This document shows, in pieces, positions 32,719-42,578 of a stretch of DNA of 64,000 bases. Position 1 is the first letter of the stretch. Each line of letters starts with the position of its first letter. The stretch comes from a bacterium (GTDB lineage: Bacteria > Hydrothermota > UBA3073 > JACQXS01 > JAQTXJ01). The position numbers and the translations under genes are program-made. Location of the stretch: NCBI GenBank assembly GCA_028716385.1, contig JAQUPX010000001.1:346775-410774 (forward strand). Direction: 5' to 3'. A model generated the notes under the pieces. That model was not told where the DNA came from. It was given only the letters and a program-made list of their open reading frames with translations, and searched no databases.

Positions 32719-34539
32719 ATGATATATTTATTAATTGTTTTTTGTATATGGGAAAGACAAATACAAACTGATTGGATGGGTGGCTCCGGAGTCCAGGGAC
32801 CTGTGACTAATTGGAATACGCAATACTATGAAAAAGATAGCGTTAGCACTGCCAATAAAGGACAGGTTTCATTAATAGCTACAAGCTGGGATTATACAAG
32901 TACGGGCTGGGTAAAACACGTTGTGGAAAACAATTCCGGGATATTGCCGCTTGAACAGGGGTTTATGCCTGCCGATATAAATGGCGATGGAATAAAAGAC
33001 TTAGTTGCGCATTCTTATAACGAGGTTGTTTGGTATGAAAACGCAGGCTCGTATAATTTTACTAAACGAGTTATAGGCAGCGCTAATTGCGGAACTAGCG
33101 TGAGCGCATGTGTCCATCCCTGCGACATAGATAAAGATGAAGATATAGATGTGTTGGTAGCTACTGCTGATATCGGATTGGGATGGTTTGAAAATATGGG
33201 CAATGGGGCATCCTGGACATACCATATTCAAGACAGTTCAATTGGTTATCATAGTGTATGGGCAGGAGATATGGGACTTGACGGCGATATGGATATGGTA
33301 GCCGTTGATAATTCGGGAGGGGAATTCTTTGGTGATATCTACCTTTTCCGGAATAATGGTTCTCAGATTTTTAATAAGGAACTTATTAAAAACTTCTCAA
33401 CAAATGACGGCTATAGAGTTTATGTTGACGACTTTAATAACGATAAATATCCGGATATATATTGTGGTTGTTGGTATGTATATGTTTTTCTTAATGACGG
33501 GACAGGTAATTTTACACAATCTTTTTATACCGATAGCGTGGGAATGATTGATGGAACATGGGCATCAGATATAGATATGGATGGAGATAAAGATATAATA
33601 TGTAACGCTTCTAATACCTGGGGGATACTTAATAATGGTACCGGAAATAACTTTGATGTTAGAATATTAATGAACACTCCCAGTGACTATAGGGATGTGC
33701 TTACGGTGGGAGATATAGACTTAGATGGTTTCCCTGATATCGCAGAAGCTCTTTATAGAGTCGGATGGTTTCGTCAGGACCCAAACAATCCTTTGACATT
33801 TATAACTTATGATATGGATGCTATAACTTATGGTTCTTCTCATTGGTTATACATAGCTTCCTTAAACGATAAATGCATGCCGAGTATGGACATATTAGTA
33901 AGTGGCACTGATGAACATATAGTTTATGAAAATAAAATGCTTAAAAGTTTTGCACATTCGGGAGGTTTTACTTCATCAATACTTATGTTGTCGGATACAC
34001 TTAAAAAACTTAAATATTTCGGTTGGAAAGCTTGCGTCCCCGGAGATTCTACTCTTGCTTTCTGGTGCAGGGCGGATACTTCAAGCGTTGGAATAAACAG
34101 CACAGGATGGACCGGCCCTTATTATGCGACAAAAAATATTGACAGCATAGCGCTTAACCCTGCTCCCTGTGTTCGTTATTTTCAATATAAAGTAGATTTC
34201 ACATCAAAAGACATACTAATAGATGTTCCGGTATTATATGAAGTATCGGTAAGTTATGATACTTGTGAAGGTGGATACGTAGAAGAAACAAAAACAATCC
34301 CGAAACTTTCACTGGAAATAATCGGGAACAAAATCGTGTTGTCTTCGTCTAAGAGACTAACTAATGCAGAGCTTTGCATATATAACATTGCAGGAGAATT
34401 TGTGCAAACGCTTTATAAAGGAGAACTGGAATCCAAAAAATATACCTTCACGCCTGAACTAAAAAGAAAAGGCATTTACCTTGTAGTGTGCAAATACGAC
34501 GGAAATACAAAAACGGTAAAATTTGTTAAACTGAGATGA
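32719..34539 (+). CDS. Secreted VCBS/FG-GAP seven-repeat propeller protein, class C tail (paralog of 6694-8526)
   Basis: Secreted protein of 606 aa, a full-length duplicate of the 6694-8526 product. The N-terminus (MIYLLIVFCIWERQ, then TDWMGGSGVQGPVTNW) and the C-terminus (GEFVQTLYKGELESK, RKGIYLVVCKYDG) are almost identical, while the middle is diverged. Seven Asp-rich units are visible (NGDGIKDLVAHS, DKDEDIDVLVAT, DGDMDMVAVDN, NNDKYPDIYCGC, DMDGDKDIICN, DLDGFPDIAEA, CMPSMDILVSG). The start ATG has no ribosome site; repeat DNA comes to within 3 nt of it. The export signal is short, with no basic residue before its hydrophobic core. Function unknown. Confidence 0.87.
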   Translation: MIYLLIVFCIWERQIQTDWMGGSGVQGPVTNWNTQYYEKDSVSTANKGQVSLIATSWDYTSTGWVKHVVENNSGILPLEQGFMPADINGDGIKDLVAHSYNEVVWYENAGSYNFTKRVIGSANCGTSVSACVHPCDIDKDEDIDVLVATADIGLGWFENMGNGASWTYHIQDSSIGYHSVWAGDMGLDGDMDMVAVDNSGGEFFGDIYLFRNNGSQIFNKELIKNFSTNDGYRVYVDDFNNDKYPDIYCGCWYVYVFLNDGTGNFTQSFYTDSVGMIDGTWASDIDMDGDKDIICNASNTWGILNNGTGNNFDVRILMNTPSDYRDVLTVGDIDLDGFPDIAEALYRVGWFRQDPNNPLTFITYDMDAITYGSSHWLYIASLNDKCMPSMDILVSGTDEHIVYENKMLKSFAHSGGFTSSILMLSDTLKKLKYFGWKACVPGDSTLAFWCRADTSSVGINSTGWTGPYYATKNIDSIALNPAPCVRYFQYKVDFTSKDILIDVPVLYEVSVSYDTCEGGYVEETKTIPKLSLEIIGNKIVLSSSKRLTNAELCIYNIAGEFVQTLYKGELESKKYTFTPELKRKGIYLVVCKYDGNTKTVKFVKLR

Positions 34540-34557
34540 GAGCAACATACAATAGAT

Positions 34558-34701
34558 TTACTTTAGCAAGATTAATTTTTTCGTTTCCTGGTAGTTTCCC
34601 GCTGTAACCTTCACGCAATAAATCCCGTTATTTCGAATATTAGGCGTAAATGGATAATTCCCTTTCCCTGAAACCCCCGTATAAATAACTTGTTTCTTCA
34701 T
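34558..34701 (-). pseudogene. Orphan class B sorting-tail fragment with its own start
   Basis: A 47-codon frame encodes only the end of a class B sorting tail: KKQVIYTGVSGKGNY, PFTPNIRNNGIYCVKVTAG, ETKKLILLK. The ATG at 34701 follows AAGGAGG at a normal distance, and there is no signal peptide or passenger domain. It most likely remains from an internal deletion that joined a leader and ribosome site to the tail of a lost secreted protein. A translated mini-peptide is possible. It lies convergent to the 32719 gene, 18 nt after its stop. Confidence 0.7.
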
Positions 34702-34768
34702 CTTGCCTCCTTATTTCAAATTAAATATACAAAATAAAAAACTTTAAGAGAGAGATTTTAAAGAGGTT

Positions 34769-36286
34769 TTACCTGCGTCCTATTGAATCTTTTTCATACA
34801 AAAATACTTTAACGTTGTAATCCCAGACTTCCCTTTTTAATAATTTTTCCTTGAAATAAATATCCATCGGACTGAGTTTTACATAACCCTTTTGCATTAT
34901 CTCTTTTAATCCGTATTTACTTACACTGTCCATTAATGCATTGTCTCTTTCTACTACGTTCCTTTGTCCCCTGTCTCTTACGACAATCCAGATTCGCGAA
35001 CAGGAAGAATCTTCTATGCCGGATTTGATGGAGTTAAAACTTAATGCCGTTAAGTCTAACGAGGAATCCATATAATATCCTAAACAAATATCAGGACTTA
35101 ATATTTTGTCCCCGGGAATTGCGTTTTTCTTTATATCGCTCACGATTTCTTTCCATGGAATTATGTAATGCGGGTTAATAAAATGGGATTTAGTAAAATA
35201 ATTCCTGAGCCCATAACAGGAAATTAAAATAATAATAATCGTGCATCCTATTCGCAGAATATTGTTTTTCAAGTTCAGTATTCCAACACTTATTACCGCA
35301 TAATATAACGGAACAATAAACAACAATATCCTTGCTATATGCGCTATCGGAACTGCCGGCGTATACCCGGAAGTCAGAAAAACAGCCATGCTAACAGGTA
35401 TCACCAGAATTAAGAAAATAGATAAAATCCCTACCTTTTTTATGCTATTTATGAAACAAATCAAATATACTAAAATTCCGGGAATGACTACCAATAATTC
35501 TAAAGGCAAAATAGTTTCCCCGAAACAAAAATCGTACAAAATGCAAAACAACTTAACTATCCCGCTTTTTAATCCCGTTGATAATTCCACGGGAATGTCC
35601 TTGTAACAGGTGGCAACCTGGGAAAGTGAAATCGCGATAAAAGGACTGAATGCCAATAGAATTAATAATTGGCTTAGAAACCACTTTTTCAAAAATAAAA
35701 AATTTCTCTTCCTGAAAAGTATGTATAAATTTTCTATTATAATAATAGTTGCTCCCGCAAAATATTCAGTATAAAAAAGAGCAACCGTTATTAGAGTATA
35801 AAATATTTTACTTTTTATGTCGTCCTTTTTAAGGAAATCCAGGAAAAAGTACAAAGAAGAAATACAGAGCAAGCCGGTTAGCGAATAGTACCGCGCCATT
35901 CTTGAAAAAAGAATGAAAAACGGTGAAATTGATAATAACAGAATACTTAAACAAGCAGTTTTTTTATCCGTAACTTTGGATATTAGTTTGTAACTTACAA
36001 AAACGGTTCCTATTGCGCACAATGAAGAAAATGCCCTTAACCCGAATTCGCTTATCCCAAAAATCTTAGCCCATAGATAAACGAAAATATAATACAAACA
36101 AGGGTGTCCACCTTCATAAAAATGTTTTACCTTGTGCGTTAGTATCGCTATTACCCCTACTTCATCTCCCCAAAAACACAAAAAAGATAACCGTATAAAT
36201 AGAAGTGAAAACGCAATTAATAGAACAACCGCAGGAATGTATCGCTTTATTTTTCCTGGTATTCTTGCTCCATATTTACATTCCAT
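34769..36286 (-). CDS. GT39/ArnT-like polytopic membrane glycosyltransferase
   Basis: Integral membrane protein of 505 aa with roughly 10-12 hydrophobic segments in the first ~370 residues and a soluble C-terminal part. The first periplasmic loop has FWGDEVGV with an acidic pair and [19 protein letters not shown], matching the PMT_2/GT39 family that transfers sugars from polyprenyl-phosphate donors. The acceptor (lipid, glycan or protein) is not shown. Its start lies 40 nt inside the end of the FAD oxidoreductase gene, so the two are coupled. Together they suggest cell-envelope glycan modification. Confidence 0.85.
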   Translation of the reverse strand: MECKYGARIPGKIKRYIPAVVLLIAFSLLFIRLSFLCFWGDEVGVIAILTHKVKHFYEGGHPCLYYIFVYLWAKIFGISEFGLRAFSSLCAIGTVFVSYKLISKVTDKKTACLSILLLSISPFFILFSRMARYYSLTGLLCISSLYFFLDFLKKDDIKSKIFYTLITVALFYTEYFAGATIIIIENLYILFRKRNFLFLKKWFLSQLLILLAFSPFIAISLSQVATCYKDIPVELSTGLKSGIVKLFCILYDFCFGETILPLELLVVIPGILVYLICFINSIKKVGILSIFLILVIPVSMAVFLTSGYTPAVPIAHIARILLFIVPLYYAVISVGILNLKNNILRIGCTIIIILISCYGLRNYFTKSHFINPHYIIPWKEIVSDIKKNAIPGDKILSPDICLGYYMDSSLDLTALSFNSIKSGIEDSSCSRIWIVVRDRGQRNVVERDNALMDSVSKYGLKEIMQKGYVKLSPMDIYFKEKLLKREVWDYNVKVFLYEKDSIGRR

Positions 36287-37860
36287 ATATTATTTTTATC
36301 TCTCGTTCCTTTTATTATATTTTCAACCGCGACCATAGCCGAAAGCATAGAATGGTCCTGATTATTATACCTGTGCATTCCATTCCTTCCTATTAAAAAT
36401 AAATTGTCAAACTTGTTTAAGTAATCTTTTATTAAATCTATCTTATTATATGTTCCCGAATAAACAGGATAAGTTTTTGGCATTCGCATAACAATGTTAT
36501 CAAGTATGTCTTCTGCATATATAATATCTAATTTTAATAATTCTTCTTTTGCAAAATTAACAATTTTTTCGTCGGAACCATTCCAAAACTCATCCCCTTC
36601 ATTACAGAAATATTCCATCCCCATCCAGACTTTCGCCATATCTTTTATCATATAAGGACTCCAGTTGTTATAAATTTGAAGTCTTCCCGCTTGTATTTCC
36701 GCTTCCTGAACGTATATCCAGTTGTCCGGGATTATATCGTTGATGGTCTTAACTTTAGTGTCGTTTGTGATTTTTAGTCTCTTTAGTAAAAAACCCACTA
36801 CGACAATACTCCGATACGTCAATCCACAGGCAGTTTCTTTTACCTCGTACGGCACGGATGCGTTTCTTTTTATCCCTTCTATAAGCTCTTTTATAGGCAT
36901 AGTCGAGAAAAAGAAATCTCCTTTTATAGTCTTTATGTTCCCGGTAATCGTATCTTTAATTTCAATGCCGGATATTTTATTTTCCCCCTGAATAATGCCG
37001 ATAACCTGCTGTTTCTTATGAATTTCTCCTCCTGCCGTTGTTATTATGTTTGCAACTTCTTCCCACAGTTGCCCGGGCCCGTATTTGGGATAAATATACT
37101 GCCGTATCAATGACGTTTCTTTGTTTTTCTGGTGCAAATTTTTATTCCCGGACAGCGAATTTCTGACGGCATCTTTTAACACCTCTTTTACCGAGACGCC
37201 TTTTATTCGCTGTATCCCCCATTCGGGTTTTATTTCTTTGCAGGAGATACCCCATACTTTTTCCGTGTAATTCTTGAAAAAAGCCAGGTACAATTCTTTT
37301 CCGAAACGGTTAATAAAAAAATCTTCTAAAGAATTTTCCGGCTTGATTGGCAAAATCATAGACTTAAGATAACTAATGCCAAATCTCATCATAGCAGGGA
37401 TGCCTAATTTTAATATCATATCTTTGTTCAAATTAAGCGGGTAGTCATAGAATTTTCTTAAAAATATTATTCGGGAAATGCGGTTTCGTATTAACATAAC
37501 CTTGTCTTCTGTTTCCGGGTCGGGATTTTTTATTTTTGAGATAGTTCTCTCTTTGATTTTTCTTGAAAATGTTTCTTCCGGGAAATGGGAAATTCTTTTT
37601 AAAATCAAATCGTCTTTTGCAGGAGCCCCCTGCAGTGGTAAAATATTTTGCCACCAATCCATTATTGTTTTTGATTTGGAAAAAAAACGATGCCCGCCAA
37701 TATCTATCCTGTTGCCTTTATAATTGACAGTCTTTGAAATCCCGCCAATGTCATCGCTTTGCTCAAAAATAATAGGCTTGATGTTTGTCTTGTCTAATAA
37801 TTCATAAGCTGCAGTAAGACCTGCAGGCCCTGCCCCTATAATTATTGCAGTTTTATTCAT
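36247..37860 (-). CDS. FAD-dependent oxidoreductase, protoporphyrinogen-oxidase/UGM-like
   Basis: Flavoprotein of 537 aa. The N-terminal Rossmann motif is [16 protein letters not shown] (residues 7-22), followed by EQSDDIGG and [12 protein letters not shown], typical of the amine-oxidase/protoporphyrinogen-oxidase-like flavoproteins found in polysaccharide gene clusters. The C-terminus has the FAD-binding [19 protein letters not shown] motif. Related proteins are often next to glycosyltransferases and may act on sugar nucleotides or lipid-linked sugars; a haem role is not supported since no other haem gene is nearby. It overlaps the GT39-like gene by 40 nt. The reaction is unknown. Confidence 0.85.
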   Translation of the reverse strand: MNKTAIIIGAGPAGLTAAYELLDKTNIKPIIFEQSDDIGGISKTVNYKGNRIDIGGHRFFSKSKTIMDWWQNILPLQGAPAKDDLILKRISHFPEETFSRKIKERTISKIKNPDPETEDKVMLIRNRISRIIFLRKFYDYPLNLNKDMILKLGIPAMMRFGISYLKSMILPIKPENSLEDFFINRFGKELYLAFFKNYTEKVWGISCKEIKPEWGIQRIKGVSVKEVLKDAVRNSLSGNKNLHQKNKETSLIRQYIYPKYGPGQLWEEVANIITTAGGEIHKKQQVIGIIQGENKISGIEIKDTITGNIKTIKGDFFFSTMPIKELIEGIKRNASVPYEVKETACGLTYRSIVVVGFLLKRLKITNDTKVKTINDIIPDNWIYVQEAEIQAGRLQIYNNWSPYMIKDMAKVWMGMEYFCNEGDEFWNGSDEKIVNFAKEELLKLDIIYAEDILDNIVMRMPKTYPVYSGTYNKIDLIKDYLNKFDNLFLIGRNGMHRYNNQDHSMLSAMVAVENIIKGTRDKNNIWNVNMEQEYQEK

Positions 37861-37879
37861 ATCCCACGCTCGCTCCGGA

Positions 37880-37927
37880 TAAGTTAGAGTAATCCTTCCG
37901 CCTTTGGCAGATAGAAAACTCTAACTA
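37880..37927. repeat. TAGTTAGAGT hairpin, variant of the dispersed family
   Basis: TAAGTTAGAGTAAT and ACTCTAACTA form the two arms around CCGCCTTTGGCAG. Compared with 3617-3660 a G:C pair is replaced by A:T in both arms. It lies upstream of the FAD oxidoreductase gene. Confidence 0.6.
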
Positions 37928-38031
37928 AGAGTTAAAATAAGTAAATAATAAGAGAGTGTCAACGACAATCTTATTAGTTTGGATTAGAAATTGCGAAGAG
38001 CTCTATAAATTATTGTTAAATAAAAAGGGTT

Positions 38032-38850
38032 TTAAGAATCTGTGCTATTGTCAAACATATTTTTCTTTCCGGTTGGCAGGGAAGAATTTCTATATTGATT
38101 TGGGGAAATGCCTACTTTGGATTTAAAAAGCCTGCAAAAATGCTTATGAGTTAAACCTAATTTATATGCTATTTGTGAAATATACATAGGGGTATTCGTG
38201 AGCATTGTCTTGCTCGCTTCTATTTTAAGATTGTTTATAAATTCCGATATACTTGTATTCATTGTTTTTTTCCACATACGGGAAAAACTTTTGTACTGCA
38301 TTCCAACGGCAACGGCTATTTCTTCCGAAAGTAATTTGGGCTTTTTGTAATTCTCTTTTATGTATTTAATTGCTTTATAAAGTTTAATGTGTGTTTTTAT
38401 GGCTTTTGTCTCATCTTTAGTTGTTTTTAATTCTGAGTATGTTTTTACGGATAGCGATTTTTTGCCTTTCGTTTTTCCCATTGCTTCATCTATTTTTGCC
38501 AACAGCTCATCCATAATCAAAGGTTTCGTAATGTAAGCAAAAACGTTTTTATTTAAAGCCCACATTGCGGTTTCCATAGAAGCATACCCGGTTATTATTA
38601 TTATTGCTATGTTTGGCTGTAATTTTATAAAAGGGGTTATTAAATCGGCGCCTTCTATGTCGGGTAATCTAATGTCCAACAACGCCAGGTTAAAAAATCT
38701 ATTTTGAATTTTTTCTAAAGCCTTTTCTCCGGATAATGCTATGTCTACTTTGTATCCTTTTCTGTTAAATATAAGTTTTAAGCTCTTGCAAGTGCTTTCG
38801 TCATCATCCACTATTAAAATGCTGTTTTTTAAATCTCTAGTATTGTTCAT
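38032..38850 (-). CDS. Response regulator, REC receiver fused to AraC-type HTH
   Basis: Transcription regulator of 272 aa. The receiver has Asp15/Asp16, phospho-acceptor Asp59 (LLDIRLPD), a Thr in IIITGYAS and Lys in TKPL. The AraC-type domain (~165-262) includes LSEEIAVAVGMQYKSFSRMW and HKHFCRLFKSKVGISPNQYR. It is closest to the 39332-40156 regulator (shared CKSLKLIF, similar recognition regions). It lies 481 bp downstream of that gene and the histidine kinase, so it may be a second output of the same kinase or an orphan from a local duplication. Confidence 0.92.
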   Translation of the reverse strand: MNNTRDLKNSILIVDDDESTCKSLKLIFNRKGYKVDIALSGEKALEKIQNRFFNLALLDIRLPDIEGADLITPFIKLQPNIAIIIITGYASMETAMWALNKNVFAYITKPLIMDELLAKIDEAMGKTKGKKSLSVKTYSELKTTKDETKAIKTHIKLYKAIKYIKENYKKPKLLSEEIAVAVGMQYKSFSRMWKKTMNTSISEFINNLKIEASKTMLTNTPMYISQIAYKLGLTHKHFCRLFKSKVGISPNQYRNSSLPTGKKNMFDNSTDS

Positions 38851-39331
38851 ACATAACCACCTATTATGCTATATACTATCAAAACTTCTTTTTTGCAAGT
38901 CTTTTTTTTAGTTGGAGTTTGTTCCGCTAGGAACATTACTCCAACTTATCAGTGTTCCTGTGTTAGTTGGAGTTTGTTCCGCTAGGATTTGAATTATAGC
39001 AAGCCCTTTCCAGCTATGCTGGATTACTTACAAGCTCTTACGTTAGTTAGAGCTTGTTGTCCGGAATATTTTCCCGGAGGGATTGCTATCCCGCTAGCGG
39101 GACTCCAACTTATCCCGCCTTTGCGGGTAAATTTTCGCGTTTCTTCTTTTGTGCCTTAGTGTTTGGGGTTTATCCTGCCTTTGCGGGGTGGCAAATTTTT
39201 CTTTGGGGATTGGTTTGATATTTATGCGAAGCGCTTGGAATTTACCCGAAGCGGATAAGTTCCAAGCGCCAAAAACAAACAATTTCTACTTTTCCCGCCG
39301 GAGCGGACCCAGCATTTGGCTGAGTTGTTTC
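38851..39331. repeat. Palindrome-rich gap between two response regulators
   Basis: A TAGTTGGAGT hairpin with GTTCCGCTAGGAAC in its loop (38909-38952) is followed by a second arm (38964), a TAGTTAGAGC variant near 39050, CCCGCTAGCGGG near 39090 and two tandem near-copies of a GGAATTTACC/GGATAAGTTCC palindrome (39225-39270). A 62-codon minus-strand frame within it is composed of repeat DNA and is not credible as a gene. Confidence 0.6.
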
Positions 39332-40156
39332 TTAGGGCTCCTTTCTTGTCCCTTTTGTTCTTTTGTTACTATGTGACTTTCTATATTTCATAGGAGTTTG
39401 TTGGGTTTTTGCCTTAAATACTATACAAAAATATTCTTTTGAAAACCCACTTTTTTTAGCTACTTTTGAAATAGGCAAATCGGTTTTTATCAACAAATTT
39501 GTTGCTTTTTCTATCCGGATATTATTTAAAAAATCTTTTGGGCTTAACTCCATATATGATTCCCATAGACGGGAAAGACTTTTAAGGTTTATTTCTACTG
39601 CAGAAGCAATGTCTTTTAAATGAAGACGTGGATTCTCATAATTTTGTTTTATATATTTAATGGCGCTATAGAGCTTATAAGGCATTTTCAGATTTTCTAT
39701 TTTTTTTCTTTCTTCCAGCAATTCTTTTTTTGTTTGTTTGTATTTTATTAATTTATGATATTCGGTTTCCATAAGATTTTGCTTTTTTTGATTTTCTAGC
39801 AATTCTTTTATTTTATCTAACAATTCATAAATATTGATAGGTTTTGTGATGTAAGCATTTGCACCCTCATTTATGGCGCGCATTGCAGTTTTTAGGGAGG
39901 CATAAGCAGTAACTATGATTATTGCTATCCCCGGGTTTGTCCTCTTGAAGGAGCTTATTAAGTCAACTCCTTCTATATCCGGGAGTTTTATGTCAAGCAC
40001 TGCAATGTTAAATAATTTGTTTCGCATTTTTTTTATGGCGCTCTCTCCGGAGATAGCCGTATCAACTTTGTATCCCTTATTATCAAATATTAACTTAAGG
40101 CTTTTACAGGTGCCCTCATCGTCATCAACTATAAGGATGTTATTTTCTTTTTCCAT
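39332..40156 (-). CDS. Response regulator, REC receiver fused to AraC-type HTH, partner of the PAS kinase
   Basis: Transcription regulator of 274 aa. The receiver has Asp11/Asp12, phospho-acceptor Asp55 (VLDIKLPD), a Thr in IIVTAYAS and Lys in TKPI. A Lys/Glu-rich, probably coiled-coil linker (~120-165) precedes the AraC-type domain (~168-262; LKDIASAVEINLKSLSRLWES, KEYFCIVFKAKTQQTPMKYR). Its start lies 17 nt inside the end of the histidine kinase gene, so the two are coupled and form a cognate pair. It should bind DNA after phosphorylation; no 20-bp repeats like those at 3577 were seen nearby. Confidence 0.93.
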   Translation of the reverse strand: MEKENNILIVDDDEGTCKSLKLIFDNKGYKVDTAISGESAIKKMRNKLFNIAVLDIKLPDIEGVDLISSFKRTNPGIAIIIVTAYASLKTAMRAINEGANAYITKPINIYELLDKIKELLENQKKQNLMETEYHKLIKYKQTKKELLEERKKIENLKMPYKLYSAIKYIKQNYENPRLHLKDIASAVEINLKSLSRLWESYMELSPKDFLNNIRIEKATNLLIKTDLPISKVAKKSGFSKEYFCIVFKAKTQQTPMKYRKSHSNKRTKGTRKEP

Positions 40157-42374
40157 TTTGTCTTTTTAGTAGAGGCAGTTTTACCGTAAAACTACTTCCT
40201 TTGTTGACTTTACTTTGCGTATCTATAGTTCCCCCATGCTGTTCTACAAAGATTTTGCTGACCGACAACCCAAGCCCGACTCCTTTTGCCCTGGTTGTAA
40301 AAAACGGTTCAAAAATTTTTCCCATATTTTTTTCGGGTATACCCACTCCCGTATCCACAAAAGAAAAATACAACCATCCCGGGCTATTTAATCCAGATTG
40401 TATTAATAATTTTCCCCCTTTTGGCATTGACTGTATGGCGTTAATCAGGATGTTCCCAAATACCTGCCTCAACTGTTCGGGGTCTGCCGGAATAGAAGGC
40501 AAGTTTTTCCCGAGTCGAAAGACAACTTTAATATTTAACGGGACTTTTATATGGAATAATGCCCATTGAACAACGGCATTGATATCCGTGTTGCGTTGTA
40601 TTGGAGGTCGGGGAGAGGCAAAATGCAATAAACTGTTGATTACTCTTTCGGATGTAGATATTTCTTTTTGTAAAATCTCAAGAGCTTCTTTTATTTCCGG
40701 ACGAGGTTTTTCAAGGGACATATTAAGGAAATAAACGCTGTTTTTGATGGCGCCAAGAGGGTTTCTCAACTCGTGAGCAATCCCTCCGGACAATTGTCCC
40801 ATTATAAGAAGTTTTTCCAATTGTTCCGTTTTCCTTCGCTCGGTACTGTCTCTAAAGATAGCCATTAAATATTCTTTGCCGGATAAAACTATCGGAGATG
40901 CGCTGACGTCGGCATAAAACGTACTGCCATTTTTTCTCTTAAACAGGATATCTTTTGTTAATGTAATTTCTTTGTTTGCAAGTTTGTCGAATTCTTTGAT
41001 GGCATACGGTAGAAATTTCGGGGGATGAACGTTTTTAACCCCAATCTTTTTTATTTCTTGTTGGGAATACCCAAGCATTTTACACATCATTTTGTTTCCG
41101 GCAATAAATTTTTTGGGCACGATATCTACTAAAAGTAACCCGTCTATGGCATTTTCAAATATGGTTTTAAATCTTTTTTCCGCTTCCTTTGTTTTGTTCT
41201 CTGCATCTACCCGCTTGCTGATATCCATCAAAACTACAACGATTTTTGTGGAATCATAAGACACGCCTTCTTCTTCTAAAGGTGCTGCCGTTACTTCCAC
41301 CGGGAAAATAGTCCTATCCTTCTTTATGGCCGTATACCTTACTAACCTGTATTTGTTCCCTGCCTTGAAATCTTCTTTTAAAGTACGTCTTATGCCCCGA
41401 AATGCTTTAGCGTGTTCTTTTTTTGTTAGAAATTCCAGACAGCTTTTCCCGATAAGCTCTGTCTTATTATACCCAAACATATAAAGTAGAAAATCGTTGA
41501 CATCAATTATTTTACCATAGTTGTCTATTACTACAATACCGTTGGCTATTGAATTAAACATTGTCCGTATATATATCTCGGATTTTCTTAATTTTTTTTC
41601 TATGTTTTTCCGTTCGGTAATATCGCGCATATCTATTATTATACCTCTTACGGTGGGGTTATTCGTTAAGTTATTTCCAATGACTTCAAAATCTACCCAC
41701 CCTCCGTTTTTATGCCTAACGCGGAATTCAATAAATTTAGTTTTGCCTTCAGATTTTTTATTTTTGAGATTAAGTTGTGAACGAATTCTGGCAAAATCTT
41801 CGGGTTGAACCAACGTAGTAACGTTTTTGCCAATAAAAAAATCTTTCTTATACCCGAGTATATTCTCTACGGAAGGACTTACATATCGTACGTTCATCCG
41901 GGAATCAAGAATTACTACTATATCCGAAAAGTTATTTACAAGCACGCGGAATTTTTCTTCGCTTTCGATCAGTAACTGGTGAGATATCGTTGATTGCGTT
42001 ATATCCGAAAAAAAAGCTACCATGCAGATAGGTTTTTCGTATTTGTCTCTAACTATATTTGCAATGTGTTGAACCGTAATTATTTTTCCATCCTTTCTTT
42101 GTATCTCTAAATTTCCAGCCATCTTTTCCTTGCTGTACATAATTTCTATTGATTTAGAAGCCTCTTTTTTTGCAACCCCTAATGACAAAATACTTTTCCC
42201 TATTATTTCCTTAGGGGCTTTATACTCCCACATTTTAAGAAAAGCATTGTTTACGTATATAATTTTCCCCTTTACGTCTGCAACGGCAATAGCGTTAATA
42301 AAGTTGTCTATTGCAATGTTCTTTAAGTCTAGTTTTAGGTCGTTAATTCCAATACCTGTATACGGTTTTCCCAT
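40140..42374 (-). CDS. Soluble multi-PAS sensor histidine kinase
   Basis: Histidine kinase of 744 aa without transmembrane segments, so it senses a cytoplasmic signal. Four PAS domains are visible, opening near residues 18 (IDNFINAIAVADVKGKIIYV), 145 (VLVNNFSDIVVILDSRMNV), 270 (IRTMFNSIANGIVVIDNYGK) and 405 (FKTIFENAIDGLLLVD), with PAC-like ends (FFSDIT, MRDITERK). HisKA has the phospho-acceptor His ~534 in GGIAHELRNPLGA. The ATPase domain has NILINAIQS (N box), DTGVGIP, FEPFFTT and GVGLGLS. It resembles NtrB/HBP-type kinases. The cognate regulator overlaps its 3' end by 17 nt. Confidence 0.93.
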   Translation of the reverse strand: MGKPYTGIGINDLKLDLKNIAIDNFINAIAVADVKGKIIYVNNAFLKMWEYKAPKEIIGKSILSLGVAKKEASKSIEIMYSKEKMAGNLEIQRKDGKIITVQHIANIVRDKYEKPICMVAFFSDITQSTISHQLLIESEEKFRVLVNNFSDIVVILDSRMNVRYVSPSVENILGYKKDFFIGKNVTTLVQPEDFARIRSQLNLKNKKSEGKTKFIEFRVRHKNGGWVDFEVIGNNLTNNPTVRGIIIDMRDITERKNIEKKLRKSEIYIRTMFNSIANGIVVIDNYGKIIDVNDFLLYMFGYNKTELIGKSCLEFLTKKEHAKAFRGIRRTLKEDFKAGNKYRLVRYTAIKKDRTIFPVEVTAAPLEEEGVSYDSTKIVVVLMDISKRVDAENKTKEAEKRFKTIFENAIDGLLLVDIVPKKFIAGNKMMCKMLGYSQQEIKKIGVKNVHPPKFLPYAIKEFDKLANKEITLTKDILFKRKNGSTFYADVSASPIVLSGKEYLMAIFRDSTERRKTEQLEKLLIMGQLSGGIAHELRNPLGAIKNSVYFLNMSLEKPRPEIKEALEILQKEISTSERVINSLLHFASPRPPIQRNTDINAVVQWALFHIKVPLNIKVVFRLGKNLPSIPADPEQLRQVFGNILINAIQSMPKGGKLLIQSGLNSPGWLYFSFVDTGVGIPEKNMGKIFEPFFTTRAKGVGLGLSVSKIFVEQHGGTIDTQSKVNKGSSFTVKLPLLKRQNGKRK

Positions 42375-42578
42375 AATAATGTCAGGAAAGTATAGCCATA
42401 TTACTCGAAGTCAATAGAAATTTATTCCCCAAAATTCGCATTTATTCCCATTTTTGGACAAAAATTTGCTTTTTGGATTGAAAATAGGGAAAAAATTGTT
42501 TCAGAAAGCACTCACTATAGCGTTAAATCCCCGAAGGAGATGTTTTCTTGCTACGTTTAAAATGAAGGGTTATTTTTA
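42375..42578. other. Upstream region of the PAS kinase gene, no gene seen
   Basis: AT-rich sequence with no credible reading frame. The plus-strand 84-codon frame at 42454-42708 runs into the tandem repeat and has no ribosome site. Confidence 0.45.
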
